Of a DNA stretch of 51,787 nucleotides, positions 38,609-47,344 are shown piece after piece. The stretch covers positions 1-51,787 of the forward strand of contig CAJWIY010000008.1 of NCBI GenBank assembly GCA_913042205.1, written 5' to 3'. The stretch is from an uncultured Gammaproteobacteria bacterium. Lineage in GTDB: Bacteria; Pseudomonadota; Gammaproteobacteria; Pseudomonadales; Litorivicinaceae. A program made the position numbers and the translations under genes. Each line of letters opens with the position of its first letter. Position 1 is the stretch's first letter. Under the pieces are notes generated by a model that saw only the letters and a list, made by a program, of their open reading frames with translations, searched no databases and was not told the origin of the DNA.

Positions 38609-41198
38609 TTCGCGTGCGATGAACGCCGCACCCAACACTACTAGACTTGCGGAATACGAAACGTTTCCTTATGCCGTTGAGTCGGTTGACCTCACCTTTG
38701 ATTTACAACCAGCAGAGACTCACGTTAGGCAGATCTCGAAATGGAGAAAAATAATTCCGGGTGTCACATCACTGGAATTGAATGGAAAGGATTTGAAGCG
38801 GATATCCATCAAGATTGATGGTGAATTGGTGGACGAGAGTCGTCTGGTTGAGATCGACGAGAGCTTGCTGATCCGGCAAGTACCGGATGCGTTTACACTG
38901 GAAGTCGTTACACAAATCAATCCTGAGGCGAATACAGCGCTCGAGGGTCTGTATCTCTCCAATGGGATGTTTTGTACGCAATGCGAGGCTGAGGGTTTCC
39001 GGAGGATCACCTACTACCCAGATCGTCCTGACGTGATGAGTATTTTTACAACACGGATCATCGCCGGTCCTGGCTATCCAGTGCTTCTGTCGAATGGAAA
39101 CTTAATCTCAAATAATCAAATGGAAAATGGACGGTGGGAAGCGGTTTGGCAGGATCCCTTTCTGAAACCATGCTACCTATTTGCGCTCGTTGGCGGGGAC
39201 TTAGCAGTCGAGTGCGACAAATTTGTTACGATGTCTGGCCGAGAAATCGACCTGCGGATTTATGTTGAAAAGAGAGACTTGAACCGTGTTCGCTACGCAC
39301 TTGAGAGCCTGAAGCGAGCGATGAAGTGGGATGAGAACGTTTATGGCCGTGAGTACGATCTCGATATTTTTATGATCGTTGCGGTGAGCCACTTCAACAT
39401 GGGTGCAATGGAAAACAAAGGGCTCAATATTTTTAACTCGAGCTGTGTTTTGGCAAGCCCTGAAGCCGCCACAGATCAAGCCTTTCAAAGGATTGAGGCG
39501 ATCGTTGCTCATGAATACTTCCATAACTGGTCAGGGAACCGTGTGACTTGCCGGGATTGGTTTCAGCTGAGTTTGAAAGAGGGTTTTACCGTCTTTCGGG
39601 ACAGCGAGTTCAGTGCTGATATTAATTCACGAGCAGTTAAGCGTATCCAAGATGTTAACTTCCTCAGGGCTGCACAATTTACAGAGGATGCCGGGCCAAC
39701 AGCGCATCCGGTTCAGCCTCTTGAATATCAAGAGATTTCAAACTTCTATACCTTGACTATCTACGAAAAGGGTGCGGAGGTCGTGAGGATGGTACGCACA
39801 CTCCTCGGGCCCGAATTATTCAGACAAGGGAGCGACCTGTATTTTGACCGTCACGACGGTCAGGCCGTCACCATTCAGGAATTTGTGGGTGCAATGGCCG
39901 ACGTATCAGGCCGGGATTTCAGTCAATTCATGCGTTGGTACGAACAACCCGGGACACCAAGGCTTCGGGTTTATATGTCTCACGACTCTGGCACGGGGAC
40001 GTTGACAATTCAATTCGATCAACAGGCACCTGTCATTGCGGAAACCGATTCTCATAAACCATACCTGATCCCTATTTCGTATCAGCTGATCGATCGTGAA
40101 TCGGGCCAGATATTGATTCCCGAATCTTTGTTCGAGCTATCAGAGGTGAGCACCACGGTGACGCATGAGAATGTAACGGGCGTTCCAGTCATATCTGTTC
40201 TCCGGGGGCTATCAGCGCCCGTTAAGTTGGAGATGACCCGGCCGGTCGCCGACTTGATTGCCTTGGCTAGGTTTGATGATGATGGGGTTTCTCGTTGGGA
40301 CGCGATTCAAGATCTTTACATTCAGTCCATCGGGCAAATACTCAAAGATCCAACCTCACCTGTTGATCAAGACCTGATCGGTCTTGTTCGTGAACTCATT
40401 CGCGATCCTCAGACGGTGCAAGATCCCGCTTGTCTTGCTGAAATGCTCGCACTGCCTCAGGACAATATACTCTGGGATGTGTTTCAACCAGCGGACCCTC
40501 AAGCGATCCTCAGAGCAAGAAAGAATCTTCGGCAGGCCCTAGCTGACGGTGCATCGAAGTATTGGAAAATTTTGTTTGAAACGATGATTCCCGAGGGACC
40601 ATACCAGCCGGAAGCATCGGCGATTGGTCGGCGGTCACTTGCGGTTACGGCGTTGACATATCTGGCGAAAATAGAGCAGGTAGATACGATCCTCGAAGAC
40701 CTCTTTAACAATGCCTTGAACCTGACAGAGCGTTTTGCTGCGTACCGAATAGCGCGCAGCGACGCCGCGCCCGAACTATCTAACGTACTCAGCCAAAAAT
40801 TCTTGGACGGCGCCGATACCGACGAGGTGCTTGATCTGTGGTTATCGACAGAGGCCACAAATGAATGCACGGCGACCGTTGAGAGGGTTAGGGAATTAAC
40901 AGAACACGAAAGGTTCGCGTGGACTAACCCAAACCGCGTGCGTGCAGTGCTTGGTGCGTTTGCAAACAGGAATGTAAAGGCGTTTTATTCCACGGAGGGA
41001 TATCGGACGCTTACTGATTCGGTTTTAAAGCTTGATGCAATGAATCCCCAAATCGCAGCTCGTTTGGTCATGCCGCTGTGTCAATGGGCCCGGTTTGAAC
41101 CGGTTTACCAGGATAAGATGAAGTCAGAGCTTCGTCGGATAATCAGTAAAAATCTATCAAAAGATCTTTTCGAAATAGTCAGTAAATCAATTGATTAA
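38601..41198 (+). CDS. pepN: Aminopeptidase N
   Basis: A broad-specificity M1 zinc aminopeptidase of 865 residues, acting in the cytoplasm on peptides from protein turnover. The exopeptidase motif is GAMENKGLNIFN, the zinc site is VAHEYFHNWSGNRVTC followed by the third ligand Glu in LKEGFTVFRDSEF, and the catalytic Tyr lies in NFYTLTIYEKGAEVV. A long C-terminal helical domain matches gammaproteobacterial PepN. An AAGGAT site precedes the ATG, which overlaps the upstream DUF1315 gene by eight bases. Confidence 0.96.
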   Translation: MTDSRAMNAAPNTTRLAEYETFPYAVESVDLTFDLQPAETHVRQISKWRKIIPGVTSLELNGKDLKRISIKIDGELVDESRLVEIDESLLIRQVPDAFTLEVVTQINPEANTALEGLYLSNGMFCTQCEAEGFRRITYYPDRPDVMSIFTTRIIAGPGYPVLLSNGNLISNNQMENGRWEAVWQDPFLKPCYLFALVGGDLAVECDKFVTMSGREIDLRIYVEKRDLNRVRYALESLKRAMKWDENVYGREYDLDIFMIVAVSHFNMGAMENKGLNIFNSSCVLASPEAATDQAFQRIEAIVAHEYFHNWSGNRVTCRDWFQLSLKEGFTVFRDSEFSADINSRAVKRIQDVNFLRAAQFTEDAGPTAHPVQPLEYQEISNFYTLTIYEKGAEVVRMVRTLLGPELFRQGSDLYFDRHDGQAVTIQEFVGAMADVSGRDFSQFMRWYEQPGTPRLRVYMSHDSGTGTLTIQFDQQAPVIAETDSHKPYLIPISYQLIDRESGQILIPESLFELSEVSTTVTHENVTGVPVISVLRGLSAPVKLEMTRPVADLIALARFDDDGVSRWDAIQDLYIQSIGQILKDPTSPVDQDLIGLVRELIRDPQTVQDPACLAEMLALPQDNILWDVFQPADPQAILRARKNLRQALADGASKYWKILFETMIPEGPYQPEASAIGRRSLAVTALTYLAKIEQVDTILEDLFNNALNLTERFAAYRIARSDAAPELSNVLSQKFLDGADTDEVLDLWLSTEATNECTATVERVRELTEHERFAWTNPNRVRAVLGAFANRNVKAFYSTEGYRTLTDSVLKLDAMNPQIAARLVMPLCQWARFEPVYQDKMKSELRRIISKNLSKDLFEIVSKSID

Positions 41199-41288
41199 TC
41201 ACTAAACTTGATTTTAGATTTTAAAGAAGCACTACATGAAACCAGTTGGTTATGTGCTAGCAGTTACTTGTGTAAAACCGACGAGTTT

Positions 41289-41317
41289 TTGAGTCGCAGC
41301 ATCTTGGTGGTTATGCA
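41289..41317 (+). promoter_or_regulatory. Candidate promoter for pyrD
   Basis: TTGAGT (41289-41294) and TATGCA (41312-41317) with a 17-base spacer in the 175-base gap behind pepN. Transcription would start about 50 bases before the pyrD GTG. Both boxes match only four of six consensus bases. Confidence 0.35.
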
Positions 41318-41373
41318 TAGCCGTCAGTTCAGAGGTTCGATACACTGCGCCTCTGTCCGATTAGGGAGACGTC

Positions 41374-42375
41374 GTGTACTCGTTATTTAGGTCAGCGCTT
41401 TTTCGAATTAATCCAGAAGCCGCGCATGATCTCACCATAAATTCGCTTCAAGTTTTGGGTCATTGCCTGGGAGCTCTGAGGCCGATGCAAGGCCGGGCTT
41501 GTGAGGTCGCGGGATTACGTTTCGCAAACCCAATCGGGCTCGCAGCAGGTCTTGATAAAGATGCGCAGGCTGTCTCAGGATTGTCACGTCTCGGATTTGG
41601 CCATCTGGAAGTCGGAACAGTTACCCCGAGAGCACAATCTGGGAACCCAAAACCACGCGTGTTTCGTCTGGAGCAAGATACCGCGCTAATTAATCGCTTG
41701 GGGTTCAACAATGCAGGAATAGATGCACTGGTGGCTCGACTGTCAAAGCAAAACTATCAGGGCGTAATCGGTGTCAACATTGGAAAGAATAAAGAGACAC
41801 CAAATGACGCAGCGTATCGAGACTATGTCACCTGTATTAAGAAGGCGGCACCTGTGGCTGACTACATCTCCGTTAATATTTCAAGCCCGAATACTCCGGG
41901 CCTACGTGACTTGGCCGGGGCCAATACAATTCTGGATGTTATTAAGCCGGTGCTCGAAGCCAGATCTGACCTAAAAAATCGAAAGGGTGAATATTTGCCC
42001 GTGTTTGTGAAATTAGCTCCTGATTTTAGGGACGCTAATTTGAGGCAAGTTCTTGAGGTCCTAAAGGAAGCGAGTATCGACGCTGTAATCCTTACGAACA
42101 CTACCGTATCTCGTGACGGACTTCTCAGCGCCCATTGCGAAGAGGTGGGTGGTTTATCTGGTGCGCCATTGGCTATGCGGGCAGAGCATTGTCTAAAAGT
42201 CGCTACGGAAACGCTTGAGGGATCGTTGCCAATCATTTCTGTGGGAGGAGTGATGTCCGGTGAGGACGCAAGTCGACGGCTCGAGCTTGGAGCATCTCTG
42301 GTACAACTCTACACGGGACTTATTTACCGGGGCCCGGGCCTCGTTAAAGATGCAATTCGACAAACGCGATGTTAA
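41374..42375 (+). CDS. pyrD: Dihydroorotate dehydrogenase (quinone), class 2
   Basis: A membrane-associated FMN enzyme that oxidises dihydroorotate to orotate with quinone, the fourth pyrimidine step. The 333-residue protein has the class-2 N-terminal amphipathic helix (YSLFRSALFRINPEAAHDLT), GLAAGLDKDAQ, EVGTVTPRAQSGNPKPR, INRLGFNNAG, YISVNISSPNTPGLRDL with the catalytic Ser, LTNTT and ISVGGVMSGEDA. The start is GTG at 41374 with GGGAGA upstream. rmf lies downstream, antisense. Confidence 0.96.
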   Translation: MYSLFRSALFRINPEAAHDLTINSLQVLGHCLGALRPMQGRACEVAGLRFANPIGLAAGLDKDAQAVSGLSRLGFGHLEVGTVTPRAQSGNPKPRVFRLEQDTALINRLGFNNAGIDALVARLSKQNYQGVIGVNIGKNKETPNDAAYRDYVTCIKKAAPVADYISVNISSPNTPGLRDLAGANTILDVIKPVLEARSDLKNRKGEYLPVFVKLAPDFRDANLRQVLEVLKEASIDAVILTNTTVSRDGLLSAHCEEVGGLSGAPLAMRAEHCLKVATETLEGSLPIISVGGVMSGEDASRRLELGASLVQLYTGLIYRGPGLVKDAIRQTRC

Positions 42376-42423
42376 TTATGAACCTCAACCACACCCCTCG
42401 TGAGGGGGTGGCGCATTTGATCT

Positions 42424-42633
42424 CTATGAAGCGATTTGAGGGTCACAATGAATGCCTGATACGCCGGTTAGACCATCCCAGGATGCGGCTCGACCGTCAC
42501 GCCAGCCGGAGAGCCAGGCGTCGCGGCCAAGACCTGAAACAGCGGGGCACATTTCCTTTGACTTCCCCCCTATCCCAGCACGGTAGCCGCGATTATAGAA
42601 ACGATCATTCAAGCTGCGTTTTATCGATTTCAT
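42424..42633 (-). CDS. rmf: Ribosome modulation factor
   Basis: A small basic protein (69 residues) that pairs ribosomes into inactive 100S dimers in stationary phase. The core RGYRAGIGGKSKEMCP followed by WLSGWRDGR is the family signature (E. coli: RGYQAGIAGRSKEMCP ... WLGGWREA). The ATG at 42633 gives the family N-terminus (MKSIKRSLNDRFYNRGY) and an AAGGAG box lies upstream; the open frame continues to 42759 but only as antisense to rlmKL. The C-terminal tail is about 14 residues longer than in E. coli. It sits between pyrD and rlmKL, as rmf lies in the same broader region in E. coli. Confidence 0.92.
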   Translation of the reverse strand: MKSIKRSLNDRFYNRGYRAGIGGKSKEMCPAVSGLGRDAWLSGWRDGRAASWDGLTGVSGIHCDPQIAS

Positions 42634-42695
42634 CGTATGAGATCTCCTTGGAGCCGGCGTCTCCGACCGACCCCTTATCCGTGATTTCCCCGTGA

Positions 42696-44843
42696 TTGCA
42701 AATGAACCACAACACAGAACATAGCACAGGTATTTTCGCCATAGGAACACTTCTCGCAACGGATGACCTAGTTGCTGATGAAATTGTTTCTCAGGGCCTC
42801 GAGGTAAAGGGTCGTCGGCTGGGCTGGGTTACCGCTGAGGGCACGTTAATTGACGCTTATCGGATGCTATTAACTACTCGCGTTGGTGATCGAGTGGTGT
42901 GGTTATTAGCTAGAGGAGAAGCACTTTCTGTCGACAAATTTCGTCACCTATTGCGGACAGTGGACTGGAACAACGCGCTCTATGCAGGCGGCGATGTTCG
43001 GGTGGACGTGACCGGAAAAATTGGTTGGATGAAAGATACCCGCTTCGCGGGTCAGTTGGTCATGGACGCTATTCGTGATCAAGCATCGCTGGCAAAACGC
43101 CCACGGCCGGAGTACGAGACCGATCGACCCGCAGTTCGTATCGCGGTCCGATTTGGCCGGGGTCAAGTCGATATCGGAGTCAATTTGAACCGTACGCCTC
43201 TGAATCAACGTGGCTACCGTGCCGAGGGTGGTGAGGCACCGCTCCGTGAGACTTTGGCCCAGGTGATGCTAGCCCGTTTGAAGGTCGACAAAACGGTGCC
43301 AGCAATAATAATCGACCCATGTTGTGGTTCCGGCACAATCCTTATAGAGGCCTGTATGAGGCTCCACCAAATCGCGCCGCAACGTCACCGGTCATCTGAT
43401 CAACTGTCCAAGTGGACTGGGCTAGAACGGGTCTCATGGACGGCCATTATTGCCGAGGAGCGTACCAAGGAGAGACAGCACAAAACTCGTTTCGCGGGCT
43501 TTGATATTGATCCTGACGCAGTGACCAGAGCTCGTGCGAATATCGAGCGCGCTGGTCTTTCTGATCATATTTCGGTCGAGGTTGGTGAGATTAAAGATTT
43601 CTCCCCAGAGCAGATGAATATCTCTGAAACTGACCAGACTTGGATCCTGGCAAATCCTCCCTACGGAAACCGATTAGGGCGTGGTGATGATTTAGTCAAT
43701 CTATATCGACTATTAGGGGACCGCTGTAAGGCATTTCGTAACGCAAGCCTTGGCATTGTTACATCGGAGCGAGAGCTGGTTCAGGCCCTCGGTTTACGCT
43801 CCAATAAAAAATGGGAAATGCAGGCAGGGGGGCTAAAATTAAATATCGCTCGTTTTGAGCTAGGATTGAAGTCTGAACAGATTAACAACAAAGATAATAC
43901 GATCCCCCCTGAAGAGGTATTGCCACTATTAAATAGACTATCAAAAAATTTAAAAAATAGATCAAAACTATTGAAATATAACAATATTGATTGCTACAGA
44001 GTCTACGATTCCGAGCTCCCCGAATATAACGTTGTCATTGATCGGTTTGCAGACTACTTACATATTCAGGAATACCGGCCGCCCAAAACGGTGGACCCAA
44101 AGAGTGCTAATCACCGCCGTCAATTAATCCGTCAGTGGGTACCCAAGCATCTTGGGATACCTGTGAAACAGGCCATCTATAAAGAACGATTCCGGCAATC
44201 AGGAAAGTCTCAATATGAAAAGCGTGCAGAGCCCCTGTGTGTACATGTCCATGAGAACGGAATGCGTTTTGAAGTTAACTTAACGACCTACACCGATGTG
44301 GGATTATTCCTTGATCATCGACCGTTACGCCGTTTACTGCTCGAGTCCTGTCGTGGAAAGGTTGTTCTGAATTTGTTCTGTTACACCGGTGCCCTGAGTG
44401 TCGCCGCTGCTAAGGGTTTGGCTCGCTCGGTAACAAGTATCGATATGTCAAAAACATATCTCACATGGGCGCACCGAAATTTTGAGAACAATGACCTAAA
44501 TCCGAAGCATTATCAGTTTATTCGGGCAAATATTCTGGAATGGCTGGAATCGGATTCCAGGGCCGAGTTCGATATAATATTGCTTGATCCACCGACCTTT
44601 TCGAACACTAAAAGTACGGAGCAAACGCTTGATATCCAGAGGGATCATTGTGCCTTAATAGACGCATGCGCTCGGTGGTTGGCACCCCATGGATTTATTT
44701 ACTTCTCAAACAACCTTCGGGGGTTCTCGCTTAGTGATTCGGTTAAAGAGCGCTACTTGGTAGAGGATCTAACCCGCACCAGTATCGATGCTGATTTTGA
44801 TCGTAAGCCCCCTCACGTGCTGTTTAAGCTCTCGCGGAAGTGA
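42696..44843 (+). CDS. rlmL: Bifunctional 23S rRNA methyltransferase RlmKL
   Basis: Makes m2G2445 (RlmL half) and m7G2069 (RlmK half) in 23S rRNA. The 715 residues contain an N-terminal THUMP/RNA-binding part, the RlmL methyltransferase (IDPCCGSGTILIEACM, catalytic ANPPYGNRLG) and, from about residue 400, the RlmK methyltransferase (VGLFLDHRPLRRLL, VLNLFCYTGALSVAA, catalytic LLDPPTFSNTKS). The TTG at 42696 adds two residues before an ATG at 42702, which is the likelier start. The last 20 bases overlap the end of the convergent DUF2878 gene. Confidence 0.96.
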   Translation: MQMNHNTEHSTGIFAIGTLLATDDLVADEIVSQGLEVKGRRLGWVTAEGTLIDAYRMLLTTRVGDRVVWLLARGEALSVDKFRHLLRTVDWNNALYAGGDVRVDVTGKIGWMKDTRFAGQLVMDAIRDQASLAKRPRPEYETDRPAVRIAVRFGRGQVDIGVNLNRTPLNQRGYRAEGGEAPLRETLAQVMLARLKVDKTVPAIIIDPCCGSGTILIEACMRLHQIAPQRHRSSDQLSKWTGLERVSWTAIIAEERTKERQHKTRFAGFDIDPDAVTRARANIERAGLSDHISVEVGEIKDFSPEQMNISETDQTWILANPPYGNRLGRGDDLVNLYRLLGDRCKAFRNASLGIVTSERELVQALGLRSNKKWEMQAGGLKLNIARFELGLKSEQINNKDNTIPPEEVLPLLNRLSKNLKNRSKLLKYNNIDCYRVYDSELPEYNVVIDRFADYLHIQEYRPPKTVDPKSANHRRQLIRQWVPKHLGIPVKQAIYKERFRQSGKSQYEKRAEPLCVHVHENGMRFEVNLTTYTDVGLFLDHRPLRRLLLESCRGKVVLNLFCYTGALSVAAAKGLARSVTSIDMSKTYLTWAHRNFENNDLNPKHYQFIRANILEWLESDSRAEFDIILLDPPTFSNTKSTEQTLDIQRDHCALIDACARWLAPHGFIYFSNNLRGFSLSDSVKERYLVEDLTRTSIDADFDRKPPHVLFKLSRK

Positions 44844-45300
44844 TGAGGCGCACGAATGCGAAGTAACCGATCCAACACAGGGTAAGGATCAGAACCGTGG
44901 GCACAATGCCTAGCGGAAGAGTTAGGTCGGCCAGCCGCGCGCCGCCAACGTAGGTCGCAGCAGCCCCAGCGGCACTCAGCGGAATTAGCCACAGATGAGA
45001 CCCCCAACACCAGCGAAGTCCGTGATGTAACGTGGTGGGAAAAATGCCCCACAACGCGACAAGCCAAAGCGGCATGAAGGTTGTTGAAAACTGGAGGACC
45101 CCCGAGGCGGTCAGCAAACCGTCCATTATGAGTCCTAACGCGGCATAGATCGGCAGATAGAACCGCTCATGACTTGAGGCAAACCTCATCAAATGAAACA
45201 AAACCCAAGCTATTGCGATAACGACATAAGTGTCACCACCTAGCACTAAGAGGAACCAAAGCGCCTGAAATACGCCTAGGTTTCGAATGGTAGGCCACAT
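44824..45300 (-). CDS. DUF2878 membrane protein
   Basis: A 158-residue protein with about five membrane helices (for instance LGVFQALWFLLVLGG, YVVIAIAWVLFHLMRF, LWLVALWGIFPTTLHHGL, VPTVLILTLCWIGYFAFVRL). It matches DUF2878, an uncharacterised family that I know mainly from operons with a cyclopropane-fatty-acid synthase and DUF1365. The start at 45300 overlaps the upstream synthase stop by one base (TGATG), so it is translationally coupled; a longer frame to 45426 is antifunctional extension inside the synthase gene. It is the last gene of the operon, and its 3' end overlaps rlmKL by 20 bases. Confidence 0.82.
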   Translation of the reverse strand: MWPTIRNLGVFQALWFLLVLGGDTYVVIAIAWVLFHLMRFASSHERFYLPIYAALGLIMDGLLTASGVLQFSTTFMPLWLVALWGIFPTTLHHGLRWCWGSHLWLIPLSAAGAAATYVGGARLADLTLPLGIVPTVLILTLCWIGYFAFVRLITSARA

Positions 45301-46589
45301 CAGGAAAGACGCAATTCTAGGACAGGTGGTTCTTGCCGCGCCTTTGGTTTCGCCAGAATTAATTGCGCGAGGCCCAGTTGTCGCTCGTGGAATCCACCCT
45401 CGCAGTAGGCCAAGTAAAACTCCCACATCCTACAAAAACGCTCGTCATAGCCTAGCTTCAGGATCCGTTGTTTCTCGTCATTGAACCGCTTCCTCCACTC
45501 GGCGAGTGTTCTCGCGTAGTGGCTTGCGAAATCCTCGAAATGAAGCAGTCGGAGGTCAGATGCGCGACCTATCGAGCGCGTGATACTCCCGACGGAGGGA
45601 ATAAACCCGCCGGGGAAAATATAGCGCTTAATAAAGTCGACGCTCTTAACTGCCAACAGATAGCGCTGCTCGACAATCGTGATCGCTTGAATCAGAGCCA
45701 GCCCTTCGGGCTTAAGCCGGTTAGATAACGTGTTGATATAGGTATCGAGGTAATGATGACCAACGGCCTCGATCATTTCGATCGATACGAGTTTGTCATA
45801 CTGCCCAGTCAGATCGCGGTAATCCTTTTTCAATACAGTCACACGATCGCTAAGTTTGTTCCTCTGGACCAATTCGACCACATGATCATACTGTTCTTCA
45901 GATATCGTTGTCGTCGTCACTTGGCATCCATAATTCTTTGCAGCGTGAACTGCGAACCCTCCCCAGCCCGTGCCAATCTCAAGTACATGGTCGGTTGGTT
46001 TGAGGTGTAGTTTTCGACAGATATGGTCGAGCTTCTCTAGTGAGGCCTCATGGAGGTCTTTATCGTCATGAGAGAACAGCGCCGAGGAATACATTAATGT
46101 TGGATCGAGGAAGGTCTCGAAGAGCTGATTTCCAAGATCGTAATGCGCTTCGATATTACGCTTAGAGCCTCGTACGGTATTTTTATTAAGCCAATGCACG
46201 GCTTGCAATACGATATAGAAAAACCGTGTGAGACCGCTTTCCAACTGGTCGGTCAGGTGGCTGTTAGCGACAAAGAACCGGGTCACTTGGTCTAGTGAGC
46301 TTGTTGTCCAATATCCAGCCATATAGGCCTCTCCGGACCCGACCGATCCACGAAATGCAACATCAGACCAGGCCTGTGGGTCAAGTATACTAACGTGCGC
46401 ATCGGGCCCGGCTTCTGCCCCCTCAAATGAGAAGGTATCTTCACCATCAGCAACCGTAATACGACCGTAACGAACGCATGCAAATGCTCGCAGAAGACCA
46501 CGTCGGGCAAGTTTTTGAACGATCGTCAGATTCTTTGACTCTCGGATCGGTAAAGACTTTATTCCTGTTGTTGTTTGGGTCATGTCCAT
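45300..46589 (-). CDS. cfa: Cyclopropane-fatty-acyl-phospholipid synthase family methyltransferase
   Basis: A SAM-dependent enzyme of about 429 residues that modifies unsaturated acyl chains of membrane phospholipids. Motifs are EAHYDLGNQLFETFLDPTLMYSS in two pieces, LEIGTGWGGFAVHAAK (SAM binding), SIEMIEAVGHHYLDTY and FIKRYIFPGGFIPS, with the N-terminal lipid-binding region (FRGSVGSGEAYMAGYW). The ATG at 46589 is two bases after the DUF1365 stop; the ATG at 46583 is better placed relative to AAGGA and may be used. Paralogues in such operons can make other methylated fatty acids, so simple cyclopropane formation is likely but not certain. Confidence 0.9.
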   Translation of the reverse strand: MDMTQTTTGIKSLPIRESKNLTIVQKLARRGLLRAFACVRYGRITVADGEDTFSFEGAEAGPDAHVSILDPQAWSDVAFRGSVGSGEAYMAGYWTTSSLDQVTRFFVANSHLTDQLESGLTRFFYIVLQAVHWLNKNTVRGSKRNIEAHYDLGNQLFETFLDPTLMYSSALFSHDDKDLHEASLEKLDHICRKLHLKPTDHVLEIGTGWGGFAVHAAKNYGCQVTTTTISEEQYDHVVELVQRNKLSDRVTVLKKDYRDLTGQYDKLVSIEMIEAVGHHYLDTYINTLSNRLKPEGLALIQAITIVEQRYLLAVKSVDFIKRYIFPGGFIPSVGSITRSIGRASDLRLLHFEDFASHYARTLAEWRKRFNDEKQRILKLGYDERFCRMWEFYLAYCEGGFHERQLGLAQLILAKPKARQEPPVLELRLS

Positions 46590-46591
46590 CC

Positions 46592-47344
46592 TTAAGGGTG
46601 GGGGTGATAACGAAGCCCCTTACGCCACAACGCGAAGGCCTCACGGTAAATGCCACCAATCACAAGTATTGACTGTGGCCAAATTCCAGTAAATAAAGGT
46701 TTAATTGAGTGACCATCGAACGGAGTTAATCTCAACGAGAGACCAGCTTCAAACATTAGTTCATCTGCCCCGTCATTCTGTAACCCAAGATAAATCGAGA
46801 CATCAGACTCCCTAGGCCACCGAGCTCTCGTTACATAGCGCTGACCCATCGGATTAAAAGGAGACACGTGAAACTCTTTATCAAACCAATAGGTATTGTT
46901 TTGGGCGATCTTTCTATATGGAATCACGTAACGATGGATCTCATTCCACGGCGTGTTAGACACCTCGTAAATAGCCGCCGCTGGTTCGCCAACCTTTGAA
47001 TGCAGAAAATAAACAGACAATGGATTAAATCCGATTCCCAAAAAATGCGGATTCGTAAGCAATTTGACGGGACCTGATACGTCGGTGTCGATTACGCCCG
47101 CCACAAACTCCCTCGCTTGATTACCACTCGGCATAACGTTATCGCAGAGATGACGGTGGGTTTTGAAGCTAAGAACACTGAGTCGATTGACAGCAAGCAT
47201 GCTGCCTTGAAAATCAGACAACCTGTCAAGGTCAAGTAAGACCATTGCGGTGCGATACTGAAAACGATGCTCTTTTGGAGATAGTCTGGCGTGCCATGTC
47301 GATCCATGACCGACAGCGTGAACAAACCCCGGAACCTCAGACAT
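46592..47344 (-). CDS. DUF1365 family protein
   Basis: A 250-residue protein of a family almost always encoded between a COG2907-type FAD oxidoreductase and a cyclopropane-synthase-like enzyme. Visible segments are VGHGSTWHARLSPKEHRFQYRT in two pieces, LLTNPHFLGIGFNPLSVYFLH, EVSNTPWNEIHRYVIP, FHVSPFNPMGQRY and a LRLTPFDGHS stretch. Its biochemical role is unknown; a part in fatty-acid modification is inferred from context. The start is the ATG at 47344, which overlaps the FAD oxidoreductase stop by eight bases; the open frame up to 47503 is inside that gene. Confidence 0.87.
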   Translation of the reverse strand: MSEVPGFVHAVGHGSTWHARLSPKEHRFQYRTAMVLLDLDRLSDFQGSMLAVNRLSVLSFKTHRHLCDNVMPSGNQAREFVAGVIDTDVSGPVKLLTNPHFLGIGFNPLSVYFLHSKVGEPAAAIYEVSNTPWNEIHRYVIPYRKIAQNNTYWFDKEFHVSPFNPMGQRYVTRARWPRESDVSIYLGLQNDGADELMFEAGLSLRLTPFDGHSIKPLFTGIWPQSILVIGGIYREAFALWRKGLRYHPHP

